Part shown: one piece after another, positions 54,781 to 63,894 of the stretch | Layout: the number at the start of each line of letters is the position of its first letter | How positions within the stretch are numbered: position 1 is the stretch's first letter | NCBI RefSeq assembly: GCF_000300275.1 | Contig: NZ_AMRN01000009.1 | Coordinates: forward strand, 1-64,000 | Direction of reading: 5' to 3' | From: Thalassospira profundimaris WP0211 | GTDB taxonomy: Bacteria > Pseudomonadota > Alphaproteobacteria > Rhodospirillales > Thalassospiraceae | DNA length: 64,000 nt | The notes under the pieces: model-generated | Database searches by the model: none | Told to the model about the DNA's origin: nothing | What the model saw: the letters and a program-made list of their open reading frames with translations, nothing else | Translations under genes and position numbers: made by a program

Positions 54781-56829
54781 ATGGTTTCGGGGTCCTCTGC
54801 TTTGGTTCTCAACTCAGGTGTGTTGGCTAACATGCGAATAAAATCAAAAATTCTGGCTGGTTTTACCGTGGTGCTGGCAATTCTGATTGCCGCACTTGGT
54901 TTCGCTTATTTCACCTTCGTTGCGGTGTCACATGATGTGGATGAGTACGCCCATTATGTCGAAGAGGCATCATTGATCGGCGAGATCGAGACGCAGTTCC
55001 TGCGCTTTAACAATCATGCGCGTGAATTTGCCAATACGGCTGATCCGGCAGATGCCGACGCCGTCTTTACCTATGCCAAGCAGCTTGAACTGATGCTTCA
55101 AGACGCGCAGTCGCAATTCATGGTCGAAGAACATCGCAATCGCATCGAACATATTGCGCATGAGCTTGATGTTTACCTTGAAAGCTTCACAGCCGCCAAA
55201 AGCCTGAGCGACGAATACCATTCCCTGATCCTGGATCGCCTTGAGCCGGACGGGATCAAGATCGTTGCCGATCTCGACAAGCTTGTTGCCCATGCGCAGA
55301 ACACCGGCGATCTTGAGCTCCTCAAACGCTCAGTCGCGGCCCGTGAACATGCACTTCTGGCAAGGTTGTATGCCAATATCCTGATTGGCCGTCAGGATGA
55401 CAGCTTTGGGGCGAAATCCGCCGATGAGTTTGCAAAGCTTGAAACCGCATTGGGGCAAATCGGCAATCAGCCGCTTACGGGTGACCTGAAAGCTGTGCTG
55501 GATGATGCCAAGAACCTGTTTGCTGATTACCGCGAAGTATTCGACAAGATCCGTGCCGATGAACTGGAAATTGTCGCCACGGTCCACGGGACCATGCGCG
55601 AAGCATCCGAGGGCATTATTGCCGATGCCGAGGCCCTGAAACAGGAACTGGCGGTGGCAGAGCACAACATCTTTGAAAAGGTCGTCGCCGAAATCATTCT
55701 GGCAGAAAAGGAAATCCTGATCGCATCAATTGGCGGTGCCGTTCTTGGAATGGTTCTGGCCTGGGTCATGGGGGATCGTTTGTCGCGTCCGATCACTGCG
55801 ATTACGACCATCATGCGCAGGTTGGCGGATCATGATCTGGGCGTTGAAATTCCCGGACAGACCCGCAAGGACGAGATCGGCCAGATGGCACAGGCGGTTC
55901 AGGTGTTTAAAACCAACGCCATCCGCAATGACGAACTCGAAGCCGAAGCCCGTGCGCAGGAAGAACGATCCAAAGAAGAGCAGCGGCGGTTCATGAACCA
56001 GACTGCGGATAGCTTTACCAACAGTGTGGGCAGCATCATCGAAGCCGTTGCCGCCGCCGCGGTTGAACTTCAGGCAACCGCAACCGGTATGTCGCGTATT
56101 GCCACAGCCGCGTCCGAACAGACAACGGCGGTTGCATCCGCCAGTGAACAGGCAAGTGGCAATGTCGATTCTGTTGCCTCTGCGACCGAAGAGCTCAACA
56201 GCTCAATCGAAGAGATTAACCGACAGGTGATCTTCTCGACCGAGGTCGCCAAAAGAGCAGTTGATCAGGCCCGCGAAACCATGCGCGGTATTCAGGAACT
56301 GGTCGAGGCATCCAACAATATTGATCATGTTCTCAAACTGATTGCCGATATTTCCGATCAGACCAACATGCTGGCCCTGAATGCCACGATTGAAGCATCG
56401 CGGGCAGGGGATGCGGGCAAGGGATTTGCAGTTGTCGCCAACGAAGTCAAAACCCTGTCGGCCCAGACTGCCAAGGCCACTGAGGAAATCCGAGAACAGG
56501 TCAACAATGTTCAAAGTCGAACCGGCTTTGCCGCCAGCCAGATTGATCTGATCAGTAAAACCATCAGCGAAATGGAAGGCATTGTTGCCTCGATTTCCTC
56601 GGCTGTTGAGCAACAGTCGGCTGCAACCCGCGAGATTGCCTTTAACATCGAACAAGCCGCAACCGGTGCAACGGTTGTGAGCTCCAATATCGTTACGGTT
56701 TCTCAGGCCGTAACCGAGGCTGGCTCTGCGTCCAGTGACGTCTTGTCAGCTGTTAGCACCTTGTCTGAGAACTTCACTACCCTGAAAGGTGCCACTGACA
56801 GTTTTGTCAGTACCATTCGGGCTGCCTGA
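54781..56829 (+). CDS. Methyl-accepting chemotaxis protein
   Basis: 682-aa chemoreceptor. TM1 lies near residues 23-43 (ILAGFTVVLAILIAALGFAYFTF), then a periplasmic helical-bundle sensor of about 260 aa rich in Glu and Asp, and TM2 (ILIASIGGAVLGMVLAWVMG). A HAMP domain (LSRPITAITTIMRRLADHDLGVEIPG) and a signalling hairpin (ISDQTNMLALNATIEASRAGDAGKGFAVVANEVKTLS) follow. No CheR-binding pentapeptide is at the C-terminus. ATG 54781 with AAGGAG is preferred over ATG 54832. The ligand is unknown and no che genes are nearby. Confidence 0.92.
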   Translation: MVSGSSALVLNSGVLANMRIKSKILAGFTVVLAILIAALGFAYFTFVAVSHDVDEYAHYVEEASLIGEIETQFLRFNNHAREFANTADPADADAVFTYAKQLELMLQDAQSQFMVEEHRNRIEHIAHELDVYLESFTAAKSLSDEYHSLILDRLEPDGIKIVADLDKLVAHAQNTGDLELLKRSVAAREHALLARLYANILIGRQDDSFGAKSADEFAKLETALGQIGNQPLTGDLKAVLDDAKNLFADYREVFDKIRADELEIVATVHGTMREASEGIIADAEALKQELAVAEHNIFEKVVAEIILAEKEILIASIGGAVLGMVLAWVMGDRLSRPITAITTIMRRLADHDLGVEIPGQTRKDEIGQMAQAVQVFKTNAIRNDELEAEARAQEERSKEEQRRFMNQTADSFTNSVGSIIEAVAAAAVELQATATGMSRIATAASEQTTAVASASEQASGNVDSVASATEELNSSIEEINRQVIFSTEVAKRAVDQARETMRGIQELVEASNNIDHVLKLIADISDQTNMLALNATIEASRAGDAGKGFAVVANEVKTLSAQTAKATEEIREQVNNVQSRTGFAASQIDLISKTISEMEGIVASISSAVEQQSAATREIAFNIEQAATGATVVSSNIVTVSQAVTEAGSASSDVLSAVSTLSENFTTLKGATDSFVSTIRAA

Positions 56830-56860
56830 GCACCCGGATACCCGAAGTACCCAAACTTAA

Positions 56861-56895
56861 AACGCCCGGTCAAATCGACCGGGCGTTCTTTTTTT
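56861..56895 (+). terminator. Strong intrinsic terminator after the chemoreceptor gene
   Basis: 11-bp stem AACGCCCGGTC/GACCGGGCGTT (56861-56871 with 56877-56887, loop AAATC) followed by CTTTTTTT. Confidence 0.95.
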
Positions 56896-56924
56896 GATCA
56901 GTTGGCAATCAAAGGACGATGGGA

Positions 56925-58274
56925 TTACTGCCCGGCCAGCGTCATGCCGTCAATGCGAAGGGTCGGGGCGTTGGTGCCGTATTTGAATGTCAGGTCATTG
57001 GCCGGAACAACGGTCTTGAACATGTCTTTGAGGTTGCCCGCTACCGTGATTTCCGACACCGGATAGGCCAGTTCGCCATTTTCAATCCAGTACCCCGACG
57101 CACCGCGCGAATAATCGCCCGTCACACCATTTACGCTGCTGCCGATCATCTCGGTAATGTAAAGGCCCGACTTGATATCCTTGATCATGTCTTCGGGCGA
57201 AATCGTGCCCGGTTCCATGTACAGGTTGGTGGTCGATGGCCCCGGCAGGCTTCCGGCCCCGCGCGATGCGTTACCGGTTGATTTCAGGCCAAGCTGACGG
57301 GCCGAACGCAGATCCATGATCCAGGTTTTCAGGACACCGTTTTCGATCAGATGGCGTTTCTGGTTTGCCACCCCTTCGGCGTCAAACGGTTTGGAACGCA
57401 GACCACGTTTGCGGTGCGGGTCATCAATGATGTTGATATGGGGCGCGAAGATTTCGCTGCCCATGGCATCGAGCAGGAAGCTGGTGCCACGTGCAATGGC
57501 GGAACCATTAATCGCCGATGAAAGGTGCCCGACGATAGATGCCGAAACGCGCGGATCATAGATCACCGGGACCTGCGCGCTTTTGACCTTGCGCGGGTTC
57601 AGACGACGCAGGGTTTTTTCAGCGGCCTTTTTGCCGATATCGACCGGATCGCGCAGATCGGTCGAAAAGACTGCGCTGTCGTAATCATAATCGCGTTCCA
57701 TGCCTGTGCCGGTCCCGGCCAACACCGACACCGAAATATGGCAGCCCGACCCGGCATAGGAATTGGCAAAGCCGTTGGTGGCTGCAAGCGTGATCTGATG
57801 GCGGCCCCAACCGGCTTCTGATCCTTCGGAATTGGTGATGCCGTCGACGGAGCGCGCGGCCTCTTCACAGGCGCTGGCCCATTCGATCAGTTTGTCCTGA
57901 TCAACCTCGCCCGGCTCGCACAGTTCAAGTGCTTCGACATTGAAGGTTTCGGCAAGTTCACTTGGGTCAGCAATACCGCAATAGGGATCTTCGGGGGCAT
58001 TTTTGGCCATCGCAACCGCACGTTCGACCAATTCGGCAAGGGCGGCGTCACTGGTATCCGATGACGATACAACAGCCTGTTGCTTGCCAATCAGAACCCG
58101 CAGGCCAAGATCGGCCCCCTCGGAACGTTCAAGCTTTTCCATCTTGCCCAGACGCTGGGCAACCGAAAGCGATGTGCCTTCGACATAAACGGCATCGGCA
58201 TCGTCTGCACCGGCCTTTTTTGCCTGTGCGAGAAGGTCATTGATGCGATCAAGTGTCATGTCGGTCTTGGGCAT
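56925..58274 (-). CDS. pmbA: PmbA/TldE-family metalloprotease subunit
   Basis: 449-aa partner of TldD in the heterodimeric protease that processes small peptides such as microcin B17 precursor or CcdA. Motifs are RSEGADLGLRVLIGKQQAVVSSSD, NGFANSYAGSGCHISVSVLAG, VPVIYDPRVSASIVGHL, RGTSFLLD and GVTGDYSRGASGYWIENGE. The HExxxH zinc motif of TldD is absent, as expected for PmbA. E. coli TldD/E is known to degrade the CcdA antitoxin, and a ccdAB pair lies 0.9 kb away, which may be chance. Confidence 0.92.
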   Translation of the reverse strand: MPKTDMTLDRINDLLAQAKKAGADDADAVYVEGTSLSVAQRLGKMEKLERSEGADLGLRVLIGKQQAVVSSSDTSDAALAELVERAVAMAKNAPEDPYCGIADPSELAETFNVEALELCEPGEVDQDKLIEWASACEEAARSVDGITNSEGSEAGWGRHQITLAATNGFANSYAGSGCHISVSVLAGTGTGMERDYDYDSAVFSTDLRDPVDIGKKAAEKTLRRLNPRKVKSAQVPVIYDPRVSASIVGHLSSAINGSAIARGTSFLLDAMGSEIFAPHINIIDDPHRKRGLRSKPFDAEGVANQKRHLIENGVLKTWIMDLRSARQLGLKSTGNASRGAGSLPGPSTTNLYMEPGTISPEDMIKDIKSGLYITEMIGSSVNGVTGDYSRGASGYWIENGELAYPVSEITVAGNLKDMFKTVVPANDLTFKYGTNAPTLRIDGMTLAGQ

Positions 58275-58498
58275 GGAGGCTCCCTTGTATCGGAATGTGT
58301 TTCTTACGTTATAGGGGGCACGAACGTTTTCGCATAGACCCGAAACAAAAAGCTGGTTTTGGTCTAAAATTCCTGCCTTGTTTCAGAGGTGGCAGGACGA
58401 GGGACGAATGGCAAGGCCCGGTCAATGACAGATTTCAAACGGCTTTCTGTTATAGTCAAACAAACAAGTGCTACTGGCGCCAGATAAACGGGAACGCA

Positions 58499-59092
58499 AT
58501 GAACAAGCAGAAAATTCTTTCCGGGCTTAGTGTGGCTTGCCTGATCGGATTGCTCAGCCCTGCATTCGCAGATGACAGCAAGACTGTGATGAAAGGCTGG
58601 GATGAAAATGGTGTATGGGAGCTGAATGCGAATGGCGAAACCGATCCGGTTTCAAGCGCACAGTTCTATTCCGAAATGCGCAGGCAGGGCGGACAATATG
58701 CCCGAAATTACCGCCATCAGATGCTTGCCGGTGATTTTACCTGTGACGGCGTGCTTGATCGCATCGCCGGATGGGTTGACCTTGATAACCCTGATGGCCC
58801 GTTTTTCGCACTGTTGTTTGTGACCAACCATGGTGCCAAAGATCACAGTGAAATCCGTTACATTCCGTTCAAGCAGTCCGAGCAGTTTGCCCTTTGTGTC
58901 TTTGATGAAACGGCACCACCAGTGCTGAGCTGGCAGGAAAACAGCACTGAATACATGGCCGAAGTTATGGGGGATGCGGATATGTGCAATTTCGCCATCC
59001 GCGTTGATGATTTCATGTGTGATGCGCCGCAGTTTTTCTATTCCGAGAAGCCGGATGAAAATGGCGATCACTGGAAGTTTTTCAGAAATTGA
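58499..59092 (+). CDS. Secreted protein of unknown function
   Basis: Not recognised. The 197-aa protein has a signal peptide (KILSGLSVACLIGLLSPAFA, cleavage after AFA) and a mature part of about 175 aa with four or five Cys (LAGDFTCDGVLDRIAGWVD, FALCVFDE, DMCNFAIRVDDFMCD) that may form disulfides. The phrase GDFTCDGVLDRIAGWVDLDNPDGPFF resembles FG-GAP/dockerin-like Asp-rich loops. ATG 58499 with GGGAAC a few bases before; the longer frame is not supported. It stands alone before ccdAB. Confidence 0.65.
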   Translation: MNKQKILSGLSVACLIGLLSPAFADDSKTVMKGWDENGVWELNANGETDPVSSAQFYSEMRRQGGQYARNYRHQMLAGDFTCDGVLDRIAGWVDLDNPDGPFFALLFVTNHGAKDHSEIRYIPFKQSEQFALCVFDETAPPVLSWQENSTEYMAEVMGDADMCNFAIRVDDFMCDAPQFFYSEKPDENGDHWKFFRN

Positions 59093-59116
59093 GCTTGGTG
59101 TGGTTTCCTGATAAAG

Positions 59117-59137
59117 TATGCGCATAAATATGCACAT
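59117..59137. promoter_or_regulatory. Direct-repeat operator upstream of ccdA
   Basis: TATGCGCAT (59117) and TATGCACAT (59129) are 12 bp apart, and TATGCGCATA is itself a palindrome. It lies 14 bp before the ccdA start, a position expected for CcdA-CcdB autoregulation. Confidence 0.5.
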
Positions 59138-59150
59138 GGAGCTTGCGTAA

Positions 59151-59393
59151 ATGACCGCAGATGTCAAAGCCAAGCAGCGCAAGCCGACAAATGTCAGTCT
59201 TGATGCTGAATTGTTGCAAGAGGCCAAAAAACTCGGGATCAATATTTCGCGCTCAGCCGAGTCAGGTTTGCGTGATGCGATTTCGATGAAACGGGCTGAA
59301 CTTTGGAAAGAGCAAAACAAGACAGCCCTTGAAGCCAGCAACAGCTATGTCGCGAAAAACGGCATACCTTTGGCCAAACATCGGAAGTTCTGA
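59151..59393 (+). CDS. ccdA: CcdA-family antitoxin
   Basis: 80-aa type II antitoxin. The N-terminal ribbon-helix-helix (KQRKPTNVSLDAELLQEAKKLGINISRSAESGLRDAI) binds DNA. The C-terminal arm (ELWKEQNKTALEASNSYVAKNGIPLAKHRKF) matches the CcdB-neutralising tail, including the conserved WKEEN-like and NxxxxxxGxPLxxxR/K pattern. TGATG overlap couples it to ccdB. A chromosomal copy is likely, since the flanks are housekeeping genes. Confidence 0.93.
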   Translation: MTADVKAKQRKPTNVSLDAELLQEAKKLGINISRSAESGLRDAISMKRAELWKEQNKTALEASNSYVAKNGIPLAKHRKF

Positions 59394-59683
59394 TGGCCAA
59401 GGGGGATATTTGCCGTTTCGAGGATGGCTATATCGTCGATGTGCAGTCGGATCTGCTTTCTGATTTGCAGACACGGGTTGTCGTGCCCCTGAAACCAATT
59501 GCCGAATATGCCTTGCCAGCCGAGCGGCTAAATCCTGTAGTTCGGATAAGCGGCGATAACTGGGTTTTGCTGCCGCAGTTTATCGCGACGGTTGGTCTGG
59601 CAGAAATTGGTGAGAAAGTTGGTGAGTTCGAAGATAGTTTCGTCCTCACCAACGCACTCGATATGGTCTTTCACGGCTTTTAG
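59393..59683 (+). CDS. ccdB: CcdB-family gyrase toxin
   Basis: 96-aa toxin that traps DNA gyrase GyrA in E. coli relatives. It has YIVDVQSDLLSDLQTRVVVPLKP, LNPVVRISGDNWVLLPQFIATV and LTNALDMVFHGF. The E. coli toxin ends in Trp-Gly-Ile, needed for gyrase poisoning; here the end is His-Gly-Phe, so toxicity or target contact may be altered. It ends 3 bp before the ubiD stop on the other strand. Confidence 0.93.
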   Translation: MAKGDICRFEDGYIVDVQSDLLSDLQTRVVVPLKPIAEYALPAERLNPVVRISGDNWVLLPQFIATVGLAEIGEKVGEFEDSFVLTNALDMVFHGF

Positions 59684-59686
59684 CGA

Positions 59687-61213
59687 TCAGTCCCGCCAGA
59701 TTTTCTTGCCTGTTCCGGGCAGGCCATAGCGTTCCCATTTCTGATCGACACGGTCGATGATGTCATCATCCATATAGATCTTTTCGCCCCATTCACGGTT
59801 GGTCTCGCCGGGCAGCTTGTTGGTGGCATCAAGGCCAAGCTTGCCACCAAGGCCCGAAACCGGGGATGCGAAATCAAGGTAGTCAATCGGGGTTTCGGTG
59901 ACGGTTGTGATGTCACGCACCGGGTCCATCCGCGTCGAGATCGCCCACATGACATCCTTCCAGTCACGGACATCAATGTCGTCATCCACGACAATGACGA
60001 ATTTGGTGTACATGAACTGCCGCAGGAATGACCAGACGCCCATCATCACGCGCTTGGCGTGACCGGCATAGGCCTTCTTCATCGAGACAACCGCGATGCG
60101 ATAGCTGCATCCCTCTGGCGGCAACCAGAAATCAACAATTTCCGGGAATTGTTGCTGCAAAAGCGGCACGAACACGTCATTCAGTGCTTCGCCCAGAACC
60201 GATGGTTCATCTGGCGGACGGCCGGTGAAGGTCGACAGATAAATCGGCTTTTTGCGCATGGTGATGGCAGTCACGGTAAAGACCGGGAAATCTTCGACCG
60301 AGTTATAATAACCGGTGTGGTCGCCATACGGTCCCTCGGGCGCATATTCATCAAGCGATACATAGCCTTCCAGCACGATCTCGGCCGTGGCCGGAACCTT
60401 GAGCGGGACGGTTTTACAATCGACCAGTTCGACCTTTTCACCGCGCAGAAGGCCAGCAAACTGATATTCAGACAGGGTATCAGGCACCGGGGTGACAGCG
60501 GCAAGGATCGTGCCCGGATCAGCGCCAAGAACGATGGCGGCAGGCAGCGGTTCACGCTTTTCCTGTTTCCAGCGCGCATGATGCTGCGCGCCGCCGCGAT
60601 GTTTAAGCCAGCGCATGATGGTTTTGTTTTTGCCCAACACCTGCATGCGATAGATGCCAAGGTTAAACACATCGCGCTTGTCACCACCCTTGGTGCCCGC
60701 ACTTGGCCCCTGGGTCACGACCAGCGGCCAGGTGATCAGCGGGCCGGGCTCGCCGGGCCAGCAGGATTGCACCGGAATTTTCGAAAGATCGATGTCATCA
60801 CCCTGAAGGACCACTTCCTGACACGGGGCCTTCGAAACCGTTTTGGGTTTCATCGCCATTACGGTTTTGGCCAGGGGCCACATGGAGAAAGCTTCGCGGA
60901 TGCTGGCTGGTGGCTCGGGCTGTTTGAGGAATGCCAGCGTTTCGCCGACTTCGCGCAGTTCTTCGGGTTTACGGTTCATGCCCGCCGCAACACGATCAAC
61001 CGTGCCAAAGAGGTTGACCAGAACCGGCATGTCATATTTTTTGCCGTCATCACCGACAACATTTTCAAACAGAACAGCAGGACCACCTTCGGCGAGAAGG
61101 CGCGTCTGAATTTCTGTCATTTCAAGGTTAGGGGAAACCGGTTCTGTCACGCGGACAAGACGACCGGTTTTTTCCAGCGCATCCATGAAATCGCGAAGGG
61201 AGTTGTAAGGCAT
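59687..61213 (-). CDS. ubiD: UbiD-family prenylated-FMN decarboxylase
   Basis: Decarboxylates 3-polyprenyl-4-hydroxybenzoate in ubiquinone biosynthesis with prenylated FMN made by UbiX. The 508-aa protein has [65 protein letters not shown], the catalytic-site [15 protein letters not shown] and [27 protein letters not shown] 61213 (MPYNSLRDF) is preferred over a GTG two codons earlier. ubiX is not in the window, but a probable ubiA end lies 2.7 kb on. Confidence 0.93.
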   Translation of the reverse strand: MPYNSLRDFMDALEKTGRLVRVTEPVSPNLEMTEIQTRLLAEGGPAVLFENVVGDDGKKYDMPVLVNLFGTVDRVAAGMNRKPEELREVGETLAFLKQPEPPASIREAFSMWPLAKTVMAMKPKTVSKAPCQEVVLQGDDIDLSKIPVQSCWPGEPGPLITWPLVVTQGPSAGTKGGDKRDVFNLGIYRMQVLGKNKTIMRWLKHRGGAQHHARWKQEKREPLPAAIVLGADPGTILAAVTPVPDTLSEYQFAGLLRGEKVELVDCKTVPLKVPATAEIVLEGYVSLDEYAPEGPYGDHTGYYNSVEDFPVFTVTAITMRKKPIYLSTFTGRPPDEPSVLGEALNDVFVPLLQQQFPEIVDFWLPPEGCSYRIAVVSMKKAYAGHAKRVMMGVWSFLRQFMYTKFVIVVDDDIDVRDWKDVMWAISTRMDPVRDITTVTETPIDYLDFASPVSGLGGKLGLDATNKLPGETNREWGEKIYMDDDIIDRVDQKWERYGLPGTGKKIWRD

Positions 61214-61272
61214 GGCCACCGCAATCTGTCAAAAAGGTTGCCTCACGGATTAATACGGAGCTTGCCCGATGT

Positions 61273-61318
61273 CCAGCATCCACTGCCATCTGCCTTGTCA
61301 AATGGCTGTGGATGCTGG
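61273..61318. other. 17-bp hairpin between lipoprotein gene and ubiD
   Basis: Arms 61273-61289 and 61302-61318 pair over 17 bp with one mismatch and a 12-nt loop. No T-run follows on either strand, so it is not a classical terminator. It could stabilise an mRNA 3' end or attenuate ubiD. Confidence 0.6.
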
Positions 61319-61331
61319 TCCGGGAAGGTGC

Positions 61332-61805
61332 CTAGCTTTGGGTGTAATATGCAACAACGCCATCGTTATCTACGGTGGCAAGCTGGCCCGACTTGGTCAG
61401 TACCCTAGTGCAATCGTCATCAACGTTGTCATTTTTGTTCCAAAGGCACAGATACTGGCCTTCTTCGATGGTCCACAGTTTCTCTGTCATACCGCGTTCA
61501 GCATCCTCATCCACCCATGTGATCGAGGCGACACCATTGTCAAAATAGGTCACGCTGACATTGGTTTCTTCTTCGTGATCACGATAAGAAAAGGTCTGCC
61601 CGCTAAGTGCCTGGATTAATGATGTTCCCGCAAGTGGTACATATCCCTCGGCGACCACAGAAGTCGCTGCTTCAGCCATTTCTTCGCTTTCAATGTCGAT
61701 ATTCGAGGCGGTGCCATTTGTTCCGCATGCCGAAAGCGACAGGGCTGCAACCATTGATGCCATGGTTACCAAAGCAATACGGCCAGGCTGTTTGAAGTTC
61801 TTCAT
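61332..61805 (-). CDS. Small outer-membrane-type lipoprotein, unknown function
   Basis: 157-aa protein with a lipoprotein signal (KNFKQPGRIALVTMASMVAALSLSAC, lipobox LSAC, +2 residue Gly, so outer membrane by the usual rule). The domain of about 110 aa contains GTSLIQALSGQTFSYRDHEEETNVSVTYFDNGVASITW and YLCLWNKNDNVDDDCTRVL with a probable disulfide. Many small secreted alphaproteobacterial proteins share this Leu-Ser-Gly-x-Thr pattern. ATG 61805 has AAGGAACG upstream; the longer frame is not supported. Confidence 0.75.
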   Translation of the reverse strand: MKNFKQPGRIALVTMASMVAALSLSACGTNGTASNIDIESEEMAEAATSVVAEGYVPLAGTSLIQALSGQTFSYRDHEEETNVSVTYFDNGVASITWVDEDAERGMTEKLWTIEEGQYLCLWNKNDNVDDDCTRVLTKSGQLATVDNDGVVAYYTQS

Positions 61806-62062
61806 TTCGCGTTCCTTTTCCTGAGTTCTCCTTGAAATTACTATCGCCACTCACGACCTGACGACAGAAGAGCGAAAGACAAGCATGAAAGGGGAAAAGG
61901 CCTGTCCCTGACGCTTATGCGGCAACCAAAAGGCAAGTTTGACAAAATTGAAGCTGTCAGAACGTGTCATGTTTCGCTATACAATTGCCGCAGACAGGAG
62001 TCGTTCAGAACCACCCTGAACGATAGATCGCACAACCTATCACAAGCATGAAGGACGCACAG

Positions 62063-62419
62063 ATGGCCAAGTACTGGGTTATCGGGGGCACCTATCAGGA
62101 TACCGGTTTTGATGCGCCAATTGGCGAAGAAACCAAAGTTGGTCCGTTTGGCAGCTTCGAAGACGCCGAAAAGGAATGGTCGAAAATGGCCTGGCAGTCG
62201 GTTGATGACGCGAATTCGCGGTATCGGATCGAACGCCTTGAAGAATACTGGGTTGTCGGTGGCGAATATGAAAGCACCGACTTTGAAACCCCGGTTGGCG
62301 GTGAAGAAGAACGTCATGGCCCGTTTGCCACGTTTGGCGATGCAGAAAAGGCATGGTCGAAACTGGCATGGCAGCATGTTGACGACTGCAATTATCGCTA
62401 TCGTGTCGTCGAAGGCTAA
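62063..62419 (+). CDS. Duplicated DUF4170-like protein
   Basis: 118-aa soluble protein made of two tandem copies of one domain of about 54 aa: YWVIGGTYQDTGFDAPIGEE to DDANSRYRIE, and YWVVGGEYESTDFETPVGGE to DDCNYRYRVVE. Shared landmarks are YWVxGGxY, GPFxxFxDAEKxWSKxAWQxVDD and YRYR. This fits the small DUF4170 family of Rhodospirillales, which is normally one copy. ATG 62063 has GAAGGA upstream; ATG 62048 is an alternative. Function is unknown. Confidence 0.8.
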   Translation: MAKYWVIGGTYQDTGFDAPIGEETKVGPFGSFEDAEKEWSKMAWQSVDDANSRYRIERLEEYWVVGGEYESTDFETPVGGEEERHGPFATFGDAEKAWSKLAWQHVDDCNYRYRVVEG

Positions 62420-62433
62420 GCCGGACGACCAAT

Positions 62434-63159
62434 ATGTTTTCGATATCTGATGCGCATATGATCACGGATCCCGTGTTGCGCGACCAGATCGAACAGCATC
62501 CACGCGCGCAGGACCTCCTGCCCTATTCTGCGCCGGACCACGACTTTCTGTTTCGTGGTCGTGACGTGGTTGCGATCGAGCCATCAGACGTCGCGACTGC
62601 GACAAGGGGCAGGACACCGGTTCTGGCCGTCGGGTCCAATCGTGCGCCGGTTCAACTGACCCGAAAATTCACCCATCAGAACCTGTCAGATGAAATTCCG
62701 GTGACCCATGGCTGGTTGGCACATCATGATATTGTCTATTCAACGCACATAACCGGATACGGCGCGGTTCCGGCAACGCTGGCACCATCACCGGGTACGC
62801 GCGTGCGTGTTTCGATCACCTGGCTGACGCCGACACAACTTGCCCATATGCATGTCACGGAATCCGTTCCGGCGCACTACACCTATCAGCAACTGCATGG
62901 CGGTGATCTTGATCTCGATTGCGGGGTCACACCCGATCACATCGGCATGTATCAATCCGCGCGTGGGCATGTTTTTGATCAGGGCGCGGTGTTTGCCTTG
63001 TCTGCGATTGAGGCCAGAGATCGCCGGTTCACATCCCTTGATCAATGGGAAATGATGGCACTTTTCGCCAAGCGTGCCGGGCAAGTCTTTAGCCCCGCAT
63101 TTGTCCTGCGTGTCATTGACGATCCGGCTTTTCGCCGTCTTGTTGTCGAACAGGATTAA
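62434..63159 (+). CDS. Conserved hypothetical protein, possibly gamma-glutamylcyclotransferase-like
   Basis: 241-aa protein without signal or membrane helix. TPVLAVGSNRAPVQLTRKF resembles the YGSN nucleotide/substrate loop that opens GGCT/BtrG-fold proteins, and a catalytic Glu could lie in the HVTESVPAHYTYQQL part. The similarity is partial, so the class is tentative. It begins 14 bp after the DUF4170 gene and is probably cotranscribed. It converges with the methyltransferase, sharing TTAA at the stops. No clear ribosome-binding site is present. Confidence 0.55.
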   Translation: MFSISDAHMITDPVLRDQIEQHPRAQDLLPYSAPDHDFLFRGRDVVAIEPSDVATATRGRTPVLAVGSNRAPVQLTRKFTHQNLSDEIPVTHGWLAHHDIVYSTHITGYGAVPATLAPSPGTRVRVSITWLTPTQLAHMHVTESVPAHYTYQQLHGGDLDLDCGVTPDHIGMYQSARGHVFDQGAVFALSAIEARDRRFTSLDQWEMMALFAKRAGQVFSPAFVLRVIDDPAFRRLVVEQD

Positions 63160-63863
63160 TCACGGTCCGGCAAAAGCTGCCAGATGCGGGTGAACTTGGT
63201 GTCGGTGTCCTCGACCGCGACATCGACCGGCACGTCATAGGTTTCAAGTTCGTCGATGTTATGTGTCGGCGCATAGGTCCGGCCGGGGTCGGCCAGGATG
63301 ACCTTGGTGCCAAGGCGGGCCTCAGTCATCAGCCACTGCAAAACGGCATTTGCCATGTCCTGCTGATAACAGACGTCGCCGGCAAAAATCACATCCCAAC
63401 GCTTTTGCGGGGCCGACGTGCCAACCAGATTTTCGGTCGTCGTCGGGATTTCAACACCATTATGTTTGGCGTTCAGCCTTGTGGCGGTAATCGCCACCGG
63501 GTCGATGTCGTTGGCAAGGATTTCTGCGGCATCAGAACGGACGCAGGCAATGGCCTGCATGCCGCCACCACAGGCGAAATCAAGCACCCGCTTGCCGCGC
63601 ACCAGTTCCGGGTGGTCAAGGATATAGCGCGTGATTGCCTGCCCACCGGGCCAGGCAAAGGCCCAATAGGGTGGCGGGATATCAAGCACACCCAGAATAT
63701 CCTCGGTCGCCTGCCAAAGCGGGGTGATGTGGGTTGCCAGATACATCTCGATTTCCGGTGCCAAAGGCACGCGGGCCGGTACGGTGAATGTTTCGATCAG
63801 ATCGGCAAATTGCGGATCGTCGACATCGGGCACCAGTGCATCGGCGAAGACATTTACGCTCAT
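63156..63863 (-). CDS. ETF-beta lysine methyltransferase homologue (METTL20-like)
   Basis: 235-aa seven-beta-strand methyltransferase. Its order of motifs closely matches the ETFBKMT/METTL20 family: PYWAFAWPGGQAITRYILDHPELVRGKRVLDFACGGGMQAIA, then LANDIDPVAITATRLNAKHNGV, FAGDVCYQQDMANAVLQWL and KVILADPGR. Agrobacterium has a characterised bacterial homologue that methylates the beta subunit of electron transfer flavoprotein. A similar role, tuning electron flow from acyl-CoA dehydrogenases to ubiquinone, is inferred. ATG 63863 has AAGGT upstream. Spacing to the probable ubiA upstream is 31 bp. Confidence 0.8.
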   Translation of the reverse strand: MSVNVFADALVPDVDDPQFADLIETFTVPARVPLAPEIEMYLATHITPLWQATEDILGVLDIPPPYWAFAWPGGQAITRYILDHPELVRGKRVLDFACGGGMQAIACVRSDAAEILANDIDPVAITATRLNAKHNGVEIPTTTENLVGTSAPQKRWDVIFAGDVCYQQDMANAVLQWLMTEARLGTKVILADPGRTYAPTHNIDELETYDVPVDVAVEDTDTKFTRIWQLLPDRD

Positions 63864-63894
63864 TGGCGGTTTACCTTGAAAAGGGGGTATCGGG

